Shown here in pieces: positions 1-6,466 of a stretch of DNA of 10,561 nt. This DNA comes from Candidatus Microgenomates bacterium (GTDB lineage Bacteria > Patescibacteria > Microgenomatia > JADHYG01): the NCBI GenBank assembly GCA_016782545.1, contig JADHYG010000035.1:1-10561 (forward strand). Direction: 5' to 3'. Positions within the stretch are counted from its first letter, which is position 1, and each line of letters starts with the position of its first letter. The notes under the pieces are model-generated. The model searched no databases, was not told the DNA's origin, and was given only the letters and a program-made list of their open reading frames with translations. The position numbers and the translations under genes are program-made.

Positions 1-1
1 G

Positions 2-847
2 GCTAAGGCTTTTAATTCTGCTTATTCCCGGCGTTTGGTTGATGGTTTATTTTTATCTTCAGGGATTGTTAATAATCCAGAAACAACGATGACGCAAATA
101 TTAGATACGGCTTATATTTTAAGAAAAAAATATCGTTATCATGGTTATCTTCATTTAAAAATCATGCCCGGTGCTTCTTCAAGTTCTATTGCTGAATCGC
201 TTAAATGGGCCAACAGAATTTCTTTGAATATTGAATCACCAACCGAATCTGATTTGACGACGCTTTCGCCTGATAAAGATTTTAGAAAAGGATTTTTTTA
301 TACTTTGTCTTTGATTAAAAAGCAATTAAACAGACGGCGAATGTTTTCTAGAAAAATACCCAGTTTAACTACGCAATTTGTGGTAGGGGCTGGTAATGAG
401 AAAGATCAAGACATTATTAAATCAACTCATTTTCTTTATAAAAACTTTGGTTTGAAGCGGGTTTTTTATTCTGCTTTTCGGCCGGTGGCTCAGACTCCAT
501 TAGCAGGAAAACCAGCCGTTTCTCTTGTCCGCGAACATCGTTTATATCAAGCTGATTTTTTAATGCGCTTTTATCGATTTACGCCTTGGGAAATTCCCTT
601 GGATGAAGACGGTTTTTTGTCAGAAACAGTTGACCCAAAAATGCTTTGGGCAAAAAATCATCCTGAACTTTTTCCGATTAATTTAAACAACGCTGATTTT
701 TGGCAATTGGTAAAAATTCCGGGTATTGGACCTGTTTCTGCGAAAAAAATTATCAAAATCAGAAAAGAAAATAGAATTAAATCTCTTTCTCAGTTTGGCG
801 GTTTTCGTTTTCAAACCAAAAAACTTTCTTCTTTTGTTTGTTTTTAA
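2..847 (+). CDS. Putative DNA modification/repair radical SAM protein, 3' part (5' end outside the window)
   Basis: The frame is open to the left edge, so about 281 C-terminal residues are visible and the gene starts upstream; the TTG at 35 is internal. The visible part matches the radical SAM family often annotated as putative DNA modification/repair protein, whose genes tend to sit near a uracil-DNA glycosylase. Recognisable pieces are the barrel segments around LHLKIMPGAS and ISLNIESPTE, followed by LSPDKD. The cysteine cluster binding the 4Fe-4S centre would be N-terminal and is not visible. The C-terminus (bases about 677-800) carries a helix-hairpin-helix with PGIGPVSAKKI, preceded by NLNNAD, a fold that binds DNA without sequence specificity. 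The actual reaction is not established for this family. No glycosylase partner is visible. The TAA stop is 12 bases before repeat copy 1. Confidence 0.85.
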   Translation, partial: AKAFNSAYSRRLVDGLFLSSGIVNNPETTMTQILDTAYILRKKYRYHGYLHLKIMPGASSSSIAESLKWANRISLNIESPTESDLTTLSPDKDFRKGFFYTLSLIKKQLNRRRMFSRKIPSLTTQFVVGAGNEKDQDIIKSTHFLYKNFGLKRVFYSAFRPVAQTPLAGKPAVSLVREHRLYQADFLMRFYRFTPWEIPLDEDGFLSETVDPKMLWAKNHPELFPINLNNADFWQLVKIPGIGPVSAKKIIKIRKENRIKSLSQFGGFRFQTKKLSSFVCF

Positions 848-859
848 AGTATTTCCGCA

Positions 860-873
860 ATGATTGTTTTTTC
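860..873 (+). repeat. Intergenic T6 element, copy 1
   Basis: ATGATTGTTTTTTC, one of five copies of RTGAYTGTTTTTTC in this window. Its left flank CAAT can pair with ATTG across a single G, followed by six Ts. It lies 12 bases after the radical SAM stop and 16 bases before the extended -10 of the next gene, so it could act as a terminator of the first or a leader element of the second. Confidence 0.7.
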
Positions 874-889
874 TGTTAATTAATAAACC

Positions 890-898
890 TGTTATAAT
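890..898 (+). promoter_or_regulatory. Extended -10 promoter for the first glycosyltransferase-like gene
   Basis: TGTTATAAT is a perfect extended -10 (TG, one base, TATAAT). No good -35 is present at normal spacing, which extended -10 promoters can tolerate. The predicted start near 905 gives a leader of about 28 bases without a Shine-Dalgarno site before the ATG at 933. Confidence 0.55.
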
Positions 899-932
899 TA
901 TCTAAGTTAAAAAAAATGCTTTAAAAAAACCA

Positions 933-2459
933 ATGATTATTTTTAAGCGGAAAAACTTATGGAAATTACCGGTTTTATTACTGATTTTAGGCAATCTTAT
1001 TCTTGCTTCTTGGTATTTAATTCACGGCGACCTTTATTTCCATACTGATATTGCTCGAGATTTTCTTTTGCTTTCCGAAATTCAAGAAAAAAAATTCATG
1101 CTCATTGGTCCCAGAGCAGGAGCGGCTGGCTTTTTTCATGGTCCCTTATGGTCTTATTTAAATTTTCCTGTTTTTTTTCTGAGCAATGGCAATCCACTGG
1201 CAGTTGGTTGGTTTTGGATTTTTTTAATCATTGCTTCTTTGATTATTAATTTTTTTATTGTTCGCAGTCTTTTTAACGAAAAGACAGCTTATTTTTTCTT
1301 GATTTTTTTATCTGGTTTTCTGATTTCTCTTGTTAGAGAATTTACTCATCCTTATGCAGGCATTCTGATTGCGCCAGCTTTTTACTACACTTTTTATAAA
1401 TATATAACTACTTTAAAAGTTAAATATCTGGCTTTTAATGTGCTTATTATTGGTTTGTTGATTCAATTAGAAATAGCTTTTGGAGCGCCTATTCTTTTGC
1501 TCTCCTTTTTATACATATTTTATTTACAAGTCAAAAAGCGAAAATTAAATCACGCTTTTGTTTTTTTGCTACTTTTGATTCCACTATCAACCTATATTAT
1601 TTTTGATCTTCGTCATGATTTTTTTCAGTTGAAAAGCTTGATTACATATGTGAAAGGCGGCCCCAATGAAGATTATGTTGGTTTTTTTAATATTTTTAAA
1701 AACAGAATTAATTATATGATCACGGCGGGCGTACCCTTATCACGCAATTTTATTTTAGACAATAGAATTTTCGCCATTGGGTTTTTTATGGCGCTTTTAT
1801 TTAGATTAATTAAAGAGAAAAAAGACCGTCAGCTATATTTGATTTTTCTTTATTTTTTCTTTGGTTATTTTATACTTAGCCTTTTTAATAGATATTATTT
1901 GCTCCAGCATCATTTTGTTGCTTATATTCCTATTGTTTTTATGATTATTTCATCTTTTGTCATGCTTAAATATAAGAAAGTTTTTTTGCCGTTTATTATT
2001 TTGATCATCTTTTTTAATGAACTTTCAGCAATACAATTTATAAAAAACGCTAAAAACTTTATTGGCCGCAGTGAAGATTCTTGGCAGTTTCTCGCTCATC
2101 TTTCTCAAGAAGTTTTTGTTGATAGCGACAGCGAATTTGGTTATTTTATTTATGCCCCAGACAAACTTGCTTATGAACCTAAATATGCGATGATGTATGC
2201 CAGAAGAAAATATCCGGACAGACAAGCATATTATTTTCAAAAAAAGCCAGTTACCTATGTGATTAGTGCTCCTCCACCACCTGAAAAGCCTCACATGAAA
2301 AGTGATTGGTGGGTAAAAAATTCAATTAAAATAACCAAAGAACCCCAAAAAGTATTGACTTATCCAAACGGTTATAAAGTTGAACGCTATGAATTAACAG
2401 CAGAAGAGATGATTATTCCTTTTGATCAACACGAAGACGTGGGTATTCATTTCAGATAA
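933..2459 (+). CDS. Multi-pass membrane glycosyltransferase-like protein (GT-C type), paralog 1
   Basis: 508 residues with many hydrophobic helices and a soluble C-terminal tail of roughly 130 residues. After the first membrane helix (about 13-30) comes the first outer loop with HTDIARDFLL (D39 and D43), then LIGPRAGAAGFFHGPLW (about 58-73). In GT-C enzymes, an acidic residue in this first loop is the usual catalytic base, and such enzymes take sugars from polyprenyl-phosphate donors on the outer face of the membrane. Further anchors shared with the next gene are THP near 138, QLEIAFG near 178 and FDLRH at 224-228. The tail includes a run of four prolines (SAPPPPEKP) and ends hydrophilic. Acceptor and sugar cannot be told; a role in cell-envelope glycan or protein glycosylation is inferred. 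The ATG at 933 has no Shine-Dalgarno site; an upstream ATG at 915 leads only to a stop two codons later. Confidence 0.75.
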   Translation: MIIFKRKNLWKLPVLLLILGNLILASWYLIHGDLYFHTDIARDFLLLSEIQEKKFMLIGPRAGAAGFFHGPLWSYLNFPVFFLSNGNPLAVGWFWIFLIIASLIINFFIVRSLFNEKTAYFFLIFLSGFLISLVREFTHPYAGILIAPAFYYTFYKYITTLKVKYLAFNVLIIGLLIQLEIAFGAPILLLSFLYIFYLQVKKRKLNHAFVFLLLLIPLSTYIIFDLRHDFFQLKSLITYVKGGPNEDYVGFFNIFKNRINYMITAGVPLSRNFILDNRIFAIGFFMALLFRLIKEKKDRQLYLIFLYFFFGYFILSLFNRYYLLQHHFVAYIPIVFMIISSFVMLKYKKVFLPFIILIIFFNELSAIQFIKNAKNFIGRSEDSWQFLAHLSQEVFVDSDSEFGYFIYAPDKLAYEPKYAMMYARRKYPDRQAYYFQKKPVTYVISAPPPPEKPHMKSDWWVKNSIKITKEPQKVLTYPNGYKVERYELTAEEMIIPFDQHEDVGIHFR

Positions 2460-2476
2460 GAATCTTCTAAAGTATA

Positions 2477-2485
2477 TGTTATAAG
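2477..2485 (+). promoter_or_regulatory. Possible extended -10 promoter for the second glycosyltransferase-like gene
   Basis: TGTTATAAG matches the extended -10 pattern in eight of nine bases and closely resembles the promoter of the preceding paralog. The predicted transcript start near 2492 leaves a leader of about 38 AT-rich bases. Read-through from the upstream paralog (70-base gap, no terminator seen) is equally possible. Confidence 0.4.
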
Positions 2486-2529
2486 ATATATTTTATTGTT
2501 AAAACAGTAAAACATTCTAAACTTACTAA

Positions 2530-4068
2530 ATGAGCAAGAAACCAACTTTCGTACAGAAAAAACTTTTTTATTCTCTGGCTTTTTCTCTATTTTTCCTGTT
2601 TCCTTTATTTTTATCTCTAAAAAACATAATTCAAGGAAATATTCCCTTTTGGTTTGATAATGCTAGAGATTTTCTATTAGCGTTGGGTAACTTGGAAAAA
2701 CCAACTCTAATTGGACCACCAACAGGAATTCCTGGAGTCTTTTATGGTCCATATTGGATATGGTTGCTTAGTATTAGTTTGATATTTAGTAAAGATCCTC
2801 GTTTTGCAACTATTTTAGTTTCAATTATTCCTTATTTTACTTTGTTTCCTTATCTTCTATGGAAATTAAGTAAATTGTTGAAAAATAATTCTTATCTATT
2901 AATTTGGCCGCTTTTTATCTTTAATTATGAATCTTATGTTACTTTTCTATGGAATCCCCATCCTGCCCCGTTAATTTTTCTAATGCTTATTTATTTAACA
3001 ATAACAGTCTTTTCTCAAAAGAAAAACAAAGCCTTAAAAATGATGTTAGTCGGGCTTACTGCAGGCTTTTTAACCAACTTTCATATGTCTTTTGGAATAG
3101 GAACAACAGGAACTATTTTTTTATACTTCATTATCAATGCTTTTATATCTCTAAAAGGAGTAGTTAATGTAAAAAGGGCCTTTCTGAAAGCTTGTTTCGA
3201 TCTTGGTGCTTTAATGCTCGGAGTTTTTGTCGCATTCCTTCCTTTTTTTATTTTTGAAATTCGTCATGGCTTCAATCAAATAAAAGCCATCGGTCATACA
3301 ATTATTATGTCTACCCTTTATAACTCAGCTGTGGTTGGTCAAATAGGACTGAAAAAGCCGGAAATAATATATCAATTCTTTAAACCATTAAATCAGGTTT
3401 TTAAAATGCCCAAGCATTTTTCATACTTTATCGTTCTAACAATAATTGTCTTTGTGTATTATCAGCTAAAAAAGCAAAACATTTCTTTTATTAAAATTGA
3501 AAAAAAACTACTTTGTCTTTTGTTTTTATTTACATTTGGAATTTTTTGTTTATTTCTTTCGTCAAAAAATCCTGTTTGGACATACCATTTTATTGGTTTT
3601 GAAATGATTGTTTTGATTCTTATAGCTTTAATTGCCAGTAAATTTAAATATCTCAAATTCGGTTTACTTTGTTGGTCTATTATCTTAGTATTGAGCAATT
3701 TTGTTAAAATAATTGAATCACCAATCACAAACCCTCTAACACTTTCTTCTTTAAGCACTAAAAAACATATAACTGAAAAAATCTATCAAGATGCTAATCA
3801 AGATTCATTTGCCGTTTTTACTTACTCGTCAGCCATCTATACCTATGACTATGACTACCTTTTTACATGGTTGGGAGAGGACAAATATTCTTGTCAACCT
3901 GAAAAAGAACAATCTGAAGCAAAATTTATATATTTAATTATTCCTCAAACCAAAAAGGCAATCCTGCAGGACTTTATTAACTATAAAACTCCAAATAAAA
4001 ACTATGAAACAGTTAAAGAATGGAAAATTCCTGACGGAACTATCATAGTAAAAAGGAAACAGATTTAG
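2530..4068 (+). CDS. Multi-pass membrane glycosyltransferase-like protein (GT-C type), paralog 2
   Basis: 512 residues, nearly the same length as the gene before it and clearly related though strongly diverged. Shared anchors in the same order are DNARDFLL (D43 to D47 start the motif), LIGPPTGIPGVFYGPYW (about 60-76), a histidine-proline loop (NPHPAP, 142-147), NFHMSFG near 183 and FEIRH at 242-246. It has a similar set of hydrophobic helices and a soluble tail of about 100 residues with a tyrosine/aspartate-rich stretch (YTYDYDY). The catalytic acid is expected among D43/D47. Role inferred as sugar transfer from a lipid-phosphate donor outside the membrane; substrate unknown. The ATG at 2530 has no Shine-Dalgarno site. 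Confidence 0.75.
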   Translation: MSKKPTFVQKKLFYSLAFSLFFLFPLFLSLKNIIQGNIPFWFDNARDFLLALGNLEKPTLIGPPTGIPGVFYGPYWIWLLSISLIFSKDPRFATILVSIIPYFTLFPYLLWKLSKLLKNNSYLLIWPLFIFNYESYVTFLWNPHPAPLIFLMLIYLTITVFSQKKNKALKMMLVGLTAGFLTNFHMSFGIGTTGTIFLYFIINAFISLKGVVNVKRAFLKACFDLGALMLGVFVAFLPFFIFEIRHGFNQIKAIGHTIIMSTLYNSAVVGQIGLKKPEIIYQFFKPLNQVFKMPKHFSYFIVLTIIVFVYYQLKKQNISFIKIEKKLLCLLFLFTFGIFCLFLSSKNPVWTYHFIGFEMIVLILIALIASKFKYLKFGLLCWSIILVLSNFVKIIESPITNPLTLSSLSTKKHITEKIYQDANQDSFAVFTYSSAIYTYDYDYLFTWLGEDKYSCQPEKEQSEAKFIYLIIPQTKKAILQDFINYKTPNKNYETVKEWKIPDGTIIVKRKQI

Positions 4069-4168
4069 AATAATTGGCACTGATCGTTCAATATCAAAAC
4101 TTCGCCTGTTTAAAAAGTGTCATACCAGTAAGAAACTGATTGTTTGCCCCTTCCCAAAAACCGCAGTC

Positions 4169-4182
4169 ATGACTGTTTTTTC
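4169..4182 (+). repeat. Intergenic T6 element, copy 2
   Basis: ATGACTGTTTTTTC. With its left flank it forms the perfect dyad CAGTCATGACTG followed by six Ts, the best hairpin of the five copies (four pairs around a CATG loop). An A-run (4156-4160) upstream could pair with the T-run around a CCG bulge. It lies 100 bases after the glycosyltransferase stop and could be its terminator. Confidence 0.7.
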
Positions 4183-4202
4183 TCATATTTTTTGATTTTA
4201 GA

Positions 4203-4218
4203 TAACACGATCGTGTTA
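4203..4218 (+). repeat. Perfect 16-base palindrome centred on CGATCG
   Basis: TAACACGATCGTGTTA is perfectly self-complementary. It lies 25 bases after repeat copy 2 and 22 bases before the extended -10 of the methyltransferase gene, where a repressor or activator dimer could bind. A similar, shorter palindrome occurs after repeat copy 5. Confidence 0.6.
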
Positions 4219-4240
4219 CAGTAAATCAAGATTGGGGTTT

Positions 4241-4249
4241 TGTGATAAT
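4241..4249 (+). promoter_or_regulatory. Extended -10 promoter, near-leaderless methyltransferase start
   Basis: TGTGATAAT fits the extended -10 pattern (TG, one base, GATAAT). Transcription would start near 4256, two bases before the ATG at 4258. No convincing -35 is seen. The gene has no Shine-Dalgarno site, which fits a leaderless transcript. Confidence 0.5.
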
Positions 4250-4257
4250 GTGATAAG

Positions 4258-5193
4258 ATGAAAAAAGAAATGAAAAAATGTCCTCTTTGCCACTCTTTTA
4301 ATCTTCAAAAATCATACCAGGTTGGTAATTATCAATACGATGGCTGTAAAAGTTGTTTCACTCTTTTTCTTTTTCCAAGACCATCAATTCAAGAAATGAG
4401 AAAATATTATCAAAAAGATTTTCAATATTCAGCTGGTTTAATTAATGAAAAACTGATCAGAAAAAGGGCGAAAATCATTCTTAATAATCTTAAAAAATTC
4501 TTTCCCGATGGCAAAACACTTCTGGATGTTGGGTCAGGATATGGTTGTTTTTTAGACGAAGCCAAAAAATTTAAGCTTAAGACAGTCGGTCTTGAGCCAG
4601 CCAAAGAATTGTGCCAATTTTCAAAAAAACAATCAAAAGTTGGTGTTATTAATGTTGATTTAGAAACATATTCTCAAGTCAGGGGGCAAAAGAGAAAATT
4701 TGATTTTATTACTATCATTCATACGATCGAACACGTTGTCAATCCGGAAAAAATGATTGATCAAGCAGCAAGCTTATTAAATAAAAATGGAATTTTATTT
4801 ATTGAAACACCAAATCTTGATAGTCATTTATTTAATGTTCTTAAAAAAGATTATGATTTTCTTATCCCACCCGATCATATCTGGCTTTTTTCCAAAAAAT
4901 CATTGCAATTAATCTTAGGGAAATTTAAAGACTTGAAAATTGAAAAAATCGCCACTTATAGCTATCCCGAGCATTTGATGGGAATTATCAAAAGATTGAT
5001 CAAGGGAAGTGCAGAAACTTCTAAGTTAATGATGAAAGAACCAAAGACCACATTATCTAGTCATAAAATTTCTTTAGACAAAAAAATTAAAATACTTTTG
5101 TTTGATCGGAGCATGGCACGCATCATTCATCCTTGTTTAAATCTCTTTGACAAGGGAAGTATTTTAGAAATTTATCTAAAGAAAAGCGGCTAG
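4258..5193 (+). CDS. Class I SAM-dependent methyltransferase with N-terminal zinc finger
   Basis: 311 residues. The N-terminus has a CxxC-x18-CxxC zinc site (C8, C11, C30, C33), followed by the FLFPRPS segment and a linker helix. The Rossmann methyltransferase core follows: LLDVGSGYGCFL (88-99) is the SAM-binding glycine motif I, GLEPA (111-115) holds the acidic residue for the ribose hydroxyls, and FDFITIIHTIEHVVNP (148-163) is the motif with the conserved EH pair. This zinc finger plus methyltransferase arrangement is common among enzymes encoded in polysaccharide and sugar-modification loci, which fits the two membrane glycosyltransferase-like genes just upstream. Its acceptor is unknown. 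The C-terminal 90 residues are lysine-rich and unassigned. ATG 4258 is chosen because it lies just after the predicted transcript start; ATG 4270 is the alternative. Confidence 0.85.
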   Translation: MKKEMKKCPLCHSFNLQKSYQVGNYQYDGCKSCFTLFLFPRPSIQEMRKYYQKDFQYSAGLINEKLIRKRAKIILNNLKKFFPDGKTLLDVGSGYGCFLDEAKKFKLKTVGLEPAKELCQFSKKQSKVGVINVDLETYSQVRGQKRKFDFITIIHTIEHVVNPEKMIDQAASLLNKNGILFIETPNLDSHLFNVLKKDYDFLIPPDHIWLFSKKSLQLILGKFKDLKIEKIATYSYPEHLMGIIKRLIKGSAETSKLMMKEPKTTLSSHKISLDKKIKILLFDRSMARIIHPCLNLFDKGSILEIYLKKSG

Positions 5194-5223
5194 TCTTTTT
5201 GGTTATTTATTCATGCCACTGTC

Positions 5224-5493
5224 TTATCTTTCTCTCTTCTGCTTCATGTAACAATCTTTACAATAAACTGGCCTGTCCCCGAATGGTTTAAAAGGAACTT
5301 GGGTTTGTTTGCCACAAGCGCTACATTTTACATTATAAAGCTGTCGGCCGGATTGGTCGGTTCCTGCTGGTGTTGCTTCTTCGTCTTTTGGAGCGGCCGG
5401 ACTGCTGACGATTTCTTCTACTTTTGGTTCTTCGGTTGGCGTGGTATCAACAACTGGTTGAGTATCATCTGTTGGTTGAGTATCATCTGTCAT
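5224..5493 (-). CDS. Small acidic protein with C-terminal CxxC-x17-CxxC zinc ribbon
   Basis: 89 residues. The first 50 are low-complexity, rich in T, P, D and E, without hydrophobic segments, and look disordered. The C-terminus is a compact zinc ribbon, with C57/C60 and C78/C81 separated by 17 residues, carrying VPFKPFGDRPVYC and a basic end (MKQKRER). This domain is widespread in small proteins of candidate-phyla bacteria; binding of nucleic acid or ribosomes is a guess from the basic tail. It starts at an ATG behind a near-perfect Shine-Dalgarno site, so strong translation is expected. It is convergent with the methyltransferase (30-base gap) and divergent from the toxin gene. An 18-base tandem duplication repeats the residues TDDTQP at the N-terminus. 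Confidence 0.85.
   Translation of the reverse strand: MTDDTQPTDDTQPVVDTTPTEEPKVEEIVSSPAAPKDEEATPAGTDQSGRQLYNVKCSACGKQTQVPFKPFGDRPVYCKDCYMKQKRER
5455..5490. repeat. Perfect 18-base tandem duplication inside the zinc-ribbon gene
   Basis: Two adjacent identical copies of TGGTTGAGTATCATCTGT (5455-5472 and 5473-5490, + strand). On the - strand they encode TDDTQP twice directly after the start methionine, in frame. The identity at DNA level suggests a recent slippage duplication in a disordered tail. Confidence 0.9.
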
Positions 5494-5500
5494 TCTTTAT

Positions 5501-5510
5501 CACCTCCTTT
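5501..5510 (-). promoter_or_regulatory. Strong Shine-Dalgarno site of the zinc-ribbon gene
   Basis: Reading on the - strand, AAAGGAGGTG followed by ATAAAGA and the ATG ending at 5491. It matches the 16S anti-Shine-Dalgarno over its whole length and fixes the start codon. Confidence 0.9.
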
Positions 5511-5539
5511 AAAAAAAAGAAAATAAAATCTTATTTACC

Positions 5540-5568
5540 AGAATACTTCTTTTAACAGAAAATATCAA
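5540..5568 (-). promoter_or_regulatory. Promoter of the zinc-ribbon gene
   Basis: On the - strand: -35 TTGATA (5568-5563), a 17-base spacer, and -10 TATTCT (5545-5540). Transcription would begin near 5533, giving a leader of about 40 bases that contains the Shine-Dalgarno site. Confidence 0.5.
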
Positions 5569-5602
5569 CCCTAAATTTTTCCCTATCAAAAAAACCTAAG
5601 GA

Positions 5603-5616
5603 GTGACTGTTTTTTC
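5603..5616 (+). repeat. Intergenic T6 element, copy 3
   Basis: GTGACTGTTTTTTC. This copy lies between divergent genes, so there is no + strand gene directly upstream for it to terminate. It sits 15 bases before the -35 of the toxin promoter. AGT pairs only formally with ACT across one G, so the hairpin is weak here. Confidence 0.7.
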
Positions 5617-5631
5617 GTTTAAAATTAGTCC

Positions 5632-5660
5632 TTGACATTGTGTTATGTAGTATATACAAT
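5632..5660 (+). promoter_or_regulatory. Promoter of the toxin-antitoxin operon, leaderless
   Basis: A perfect -35 TTGACA (5632-5637), a 17-base spacer and -10 TACAAT (5655-5660). Transcription would start at about 5667, one base before the GTG start at 5668. Inverted arms ATTGT (5637-5641) and ACAAT (5656-5660), with a GTATATAC palindrome at 5650-5657, lie across the spacer and -10. They are a plausible operator for autorepression by the ribbon-helix-helix antitoxin, as is usual in such operons. Confidence 0.65.
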
Positions 5661-5667
5661 ATAATCA

Positions 5668-5967
5668 GTGATTACTCATAGAAGTCCAATTAAATTTATC
5701 TGGGATAAAGGAAATGAAGGTAAGAATTGGTTAAAACATAAAGTTACTAACAAAGAATGTGAAGAAGTCTTTTTTGATTTTAATAAGCAAGAATATCCTG
5801 ACCCGCAGCATTCTAAAAAAGAATTAAGAAAAGTAGTTGTTGGTAAATCTAAAAACGGAAGAATTTTATTTATAGTTTTTACAATGAGAAATAACATTAT
5901 AAGAGTGATTTCTGCAAGAAATCTTAATAAAAAAAAGGAGGTAGATCTTTATGAAAAAGCCGCTTAA
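5668..5967 (+). CDS. brnT: BrnT-family toxin (RelE-like fold ribonuclease)
   Basis: 99 residues. The family layout is visible: N-terminal strand with FIWDKGNEGKNWLKH (10-24, the usual F-x-WD...N...KH pattern), then the VTNKECEEVFFD helix, the DPQHS loop (45-49), the strands RKVVVGKS and GRILFIVFTMRNNIIRVISAR (64-84), and a basic C-terminal helix. BrnT toxins are translation-inhibiting RNases with a RelE-like fold, and the ISAR segment belongs to the conserved core. GTG 5668 is chosen because an in-frame TAA lies at 5662 and no other usual start follows nearby; the promoter then predicts a leaderless message. The gene overlaps the antitoxin by 17 bases, toxin first, as in brnTA operons. Confidence 0.85.
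   Translation: MITHRSPIKFIWDKGNEGKNWLKHKVTNKECEEVFFDFNKQEYPDPQHSKKELRKVVVGKSKNGRILFIVFTMRNNIIRVISARNLNKKKEVDLYEKAA
5936..5941 (+). promoter_or_regulatory. Strong Shine-Dalgarno site of the antitoxin, inside the toxin gene
   Basis: AGGAGG, nine bases before the ATG at 5951, preceded by an A-run. It lies inside the 3' end of the toxin frame. A strong site here and none at the toxin start would favour antitoxin production from the shared message. Confidence 0.9.
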
Positions 5968-6211
5968 ATTACCAAAATTCAAAAATGAAGACGAAGAAAG
6001 AAATTTCTGGGCTGAGATTAATTTAGCTGATTATTATGAACCTAGTGATGCTAAAAGGGTGAGCTTTCCCAATCTAAAACCCACTACTCGGTCTATTTCC
6101 ATTCGCTTGCCAGAGTATTTAATTGATCGCATTAAAGAACAGGCTAATGAGATAAGTGTTCCTTACCAGTCTTTAATAAAAGGGTATCTTAAAAAAGCAG
6201 TTTTCGGTTAA
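5951..6211 (+). CDS. Ribbon-helix-helix antitoxin (CopG/BrnA-like)
   Basis: 86 residues. Residues about 46-84 form a ribbon-helix-helix: the strand RSISIRL (47-53) pairs with a second monomer to enter the DNA major groove, then helices PEYLIDRIKEQANEI and PYQSLIKGYLKKAV. The N-terminal 40 residues, with EDEERNFWAEINLADYYE, are the toxin-binding part typical of antitoxins paired with BrnT. It is expected to neutralise the toxin directly and, with it, repress the promoter at 5632-5660. It starts within the toxin gene behind a consensus Shine-Dalgarno site. The name brnA is possible, but the sequence is equally close to generic CopG antitoxins, so no symbol is given. Confidence 0.85.
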   Translation: MKKPLKLPKFKNEDEERNFWAEINLADYYEPSDAKRVSFPNLKPTTRSISIRLPEYLIDRIKEQANEISVPYQSLIKGYLKKAVFG

Positions 6212-6227
6212 TAAAAATTCATCTCTT

Positions 6228-6298
6228 CCTAAAAACTCCAACCATGATTGTTTTTTCTTTCAATCCTGATCCTAAAAATTCCAAATCTTTCAGTCCTG
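6228..6298 (+). repeat. Imperfect direct repeat around T6 element copy 4
   Basis: Two blocks recur in the same order: CCTAAAAAYTCCAA at 6228-6241 and 6271-6284, and TCTTTCARTCCTG at 6256-6268 and 6286-6298. The first unit holds the T6 element between the blocks, the second lacks it. This looks like a partial duplication in which the second copy lost (or never had) the element. Confidence 0.6.
6244..6257 (+). repeat. Intergenic T6 element, copy 4
   Basis: ATGATTGTTTTTTC, 32 bases after the antitoxin stop. The left flank gives CAACCATGATTG, a near-palindrome with one C-A mismatch, followed by six Ts. A terminator for the toxin-antitoxin operon is plausible from the position. Confidence 0.7.
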
Positions 6299-6332
6299 CA
6301 AGCAAAGTCCTGAGTAATCGAAGGAGGTTTAC

Positions 6333-6455
6333 ATTGTTAAAGAGTTAGAGAATGACTTGAGGAAGAAAATTGCCGACTGGGGTTGAGACCTGAATCTTAC
6401 TAAGAGAGTTAATTTCAGAAAACCCGATTTATTGGATTTTTTTGGTTTGTGGTAG
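6333..6455 (+). pseudogene. Decayed small gene (lost start codon, internal TGA)
   Basis: A consensus AAGGAGG (6321-6327) is followed after five bases by ATT, where an ATG would be expected. The frame then reads IVKELENDLRKKIADWG, a TGA at 6384-6386, and DLNLTKRVNFRKPDLLDFFG, ending LW at a TAG (6453-6455). Both halves look protein-like (charged helix, then a mixed segment) and are in the same frame, so a 40-residue gene interrupted by a nonsense change and a start change is the simplest reading. I do not recognise the family. Its end overlaps the promoter of the next gene. Read-through or recoding is unlikely, since TGA ends other genes here normally. Confidence 0.45.
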
Positions 6456-6458
6456 AAT
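6450..6458 (+). promoter_or_regulatory. Extended -10 promoter, near-leaderless
   Basis: TGGTAGAAT fits the extended -10 pattern (TG, one base, TAGAAT). Transcription would start near 6465, two bases before the ATG at 6467. A TTGGAT at 6432-6437 is 15 bases away and only a weak -35. Confidence 0.5.
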
Positions 6459-6466
6459 TAAATTAT

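Noticed and set aside
2025..2294. Open frame on the - strand inside the first membrane protein gene; a similar one at 3462-3758 in the second
   Set aside because: Shadows of AT-rich membrane-protein coding sequence, without ribosome sites or motifs.
4079..4144. ACTGATYGTT repeated at 4079-4088 and 4135-4144
   Set aside because: Ten bases, two copies, no further similarity in the flanks; may be chance.
5299..5526. Open frame on the + strand across the zinc-ribbon gene
   Set aside because: It is antisense to a gene with a perfect ribosome site and conserved zinc cysteines; its product has no family features.
6384..6386. Possible recoding of TGA (Gly or Trp, as in some candidate phyla) or selenocysteine
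   Set aside because: TGA is the natural stop of the genes ending at 6919 and 9964, and no intact gene here has an internal TGA; no selenocysteine hairpin was evident.
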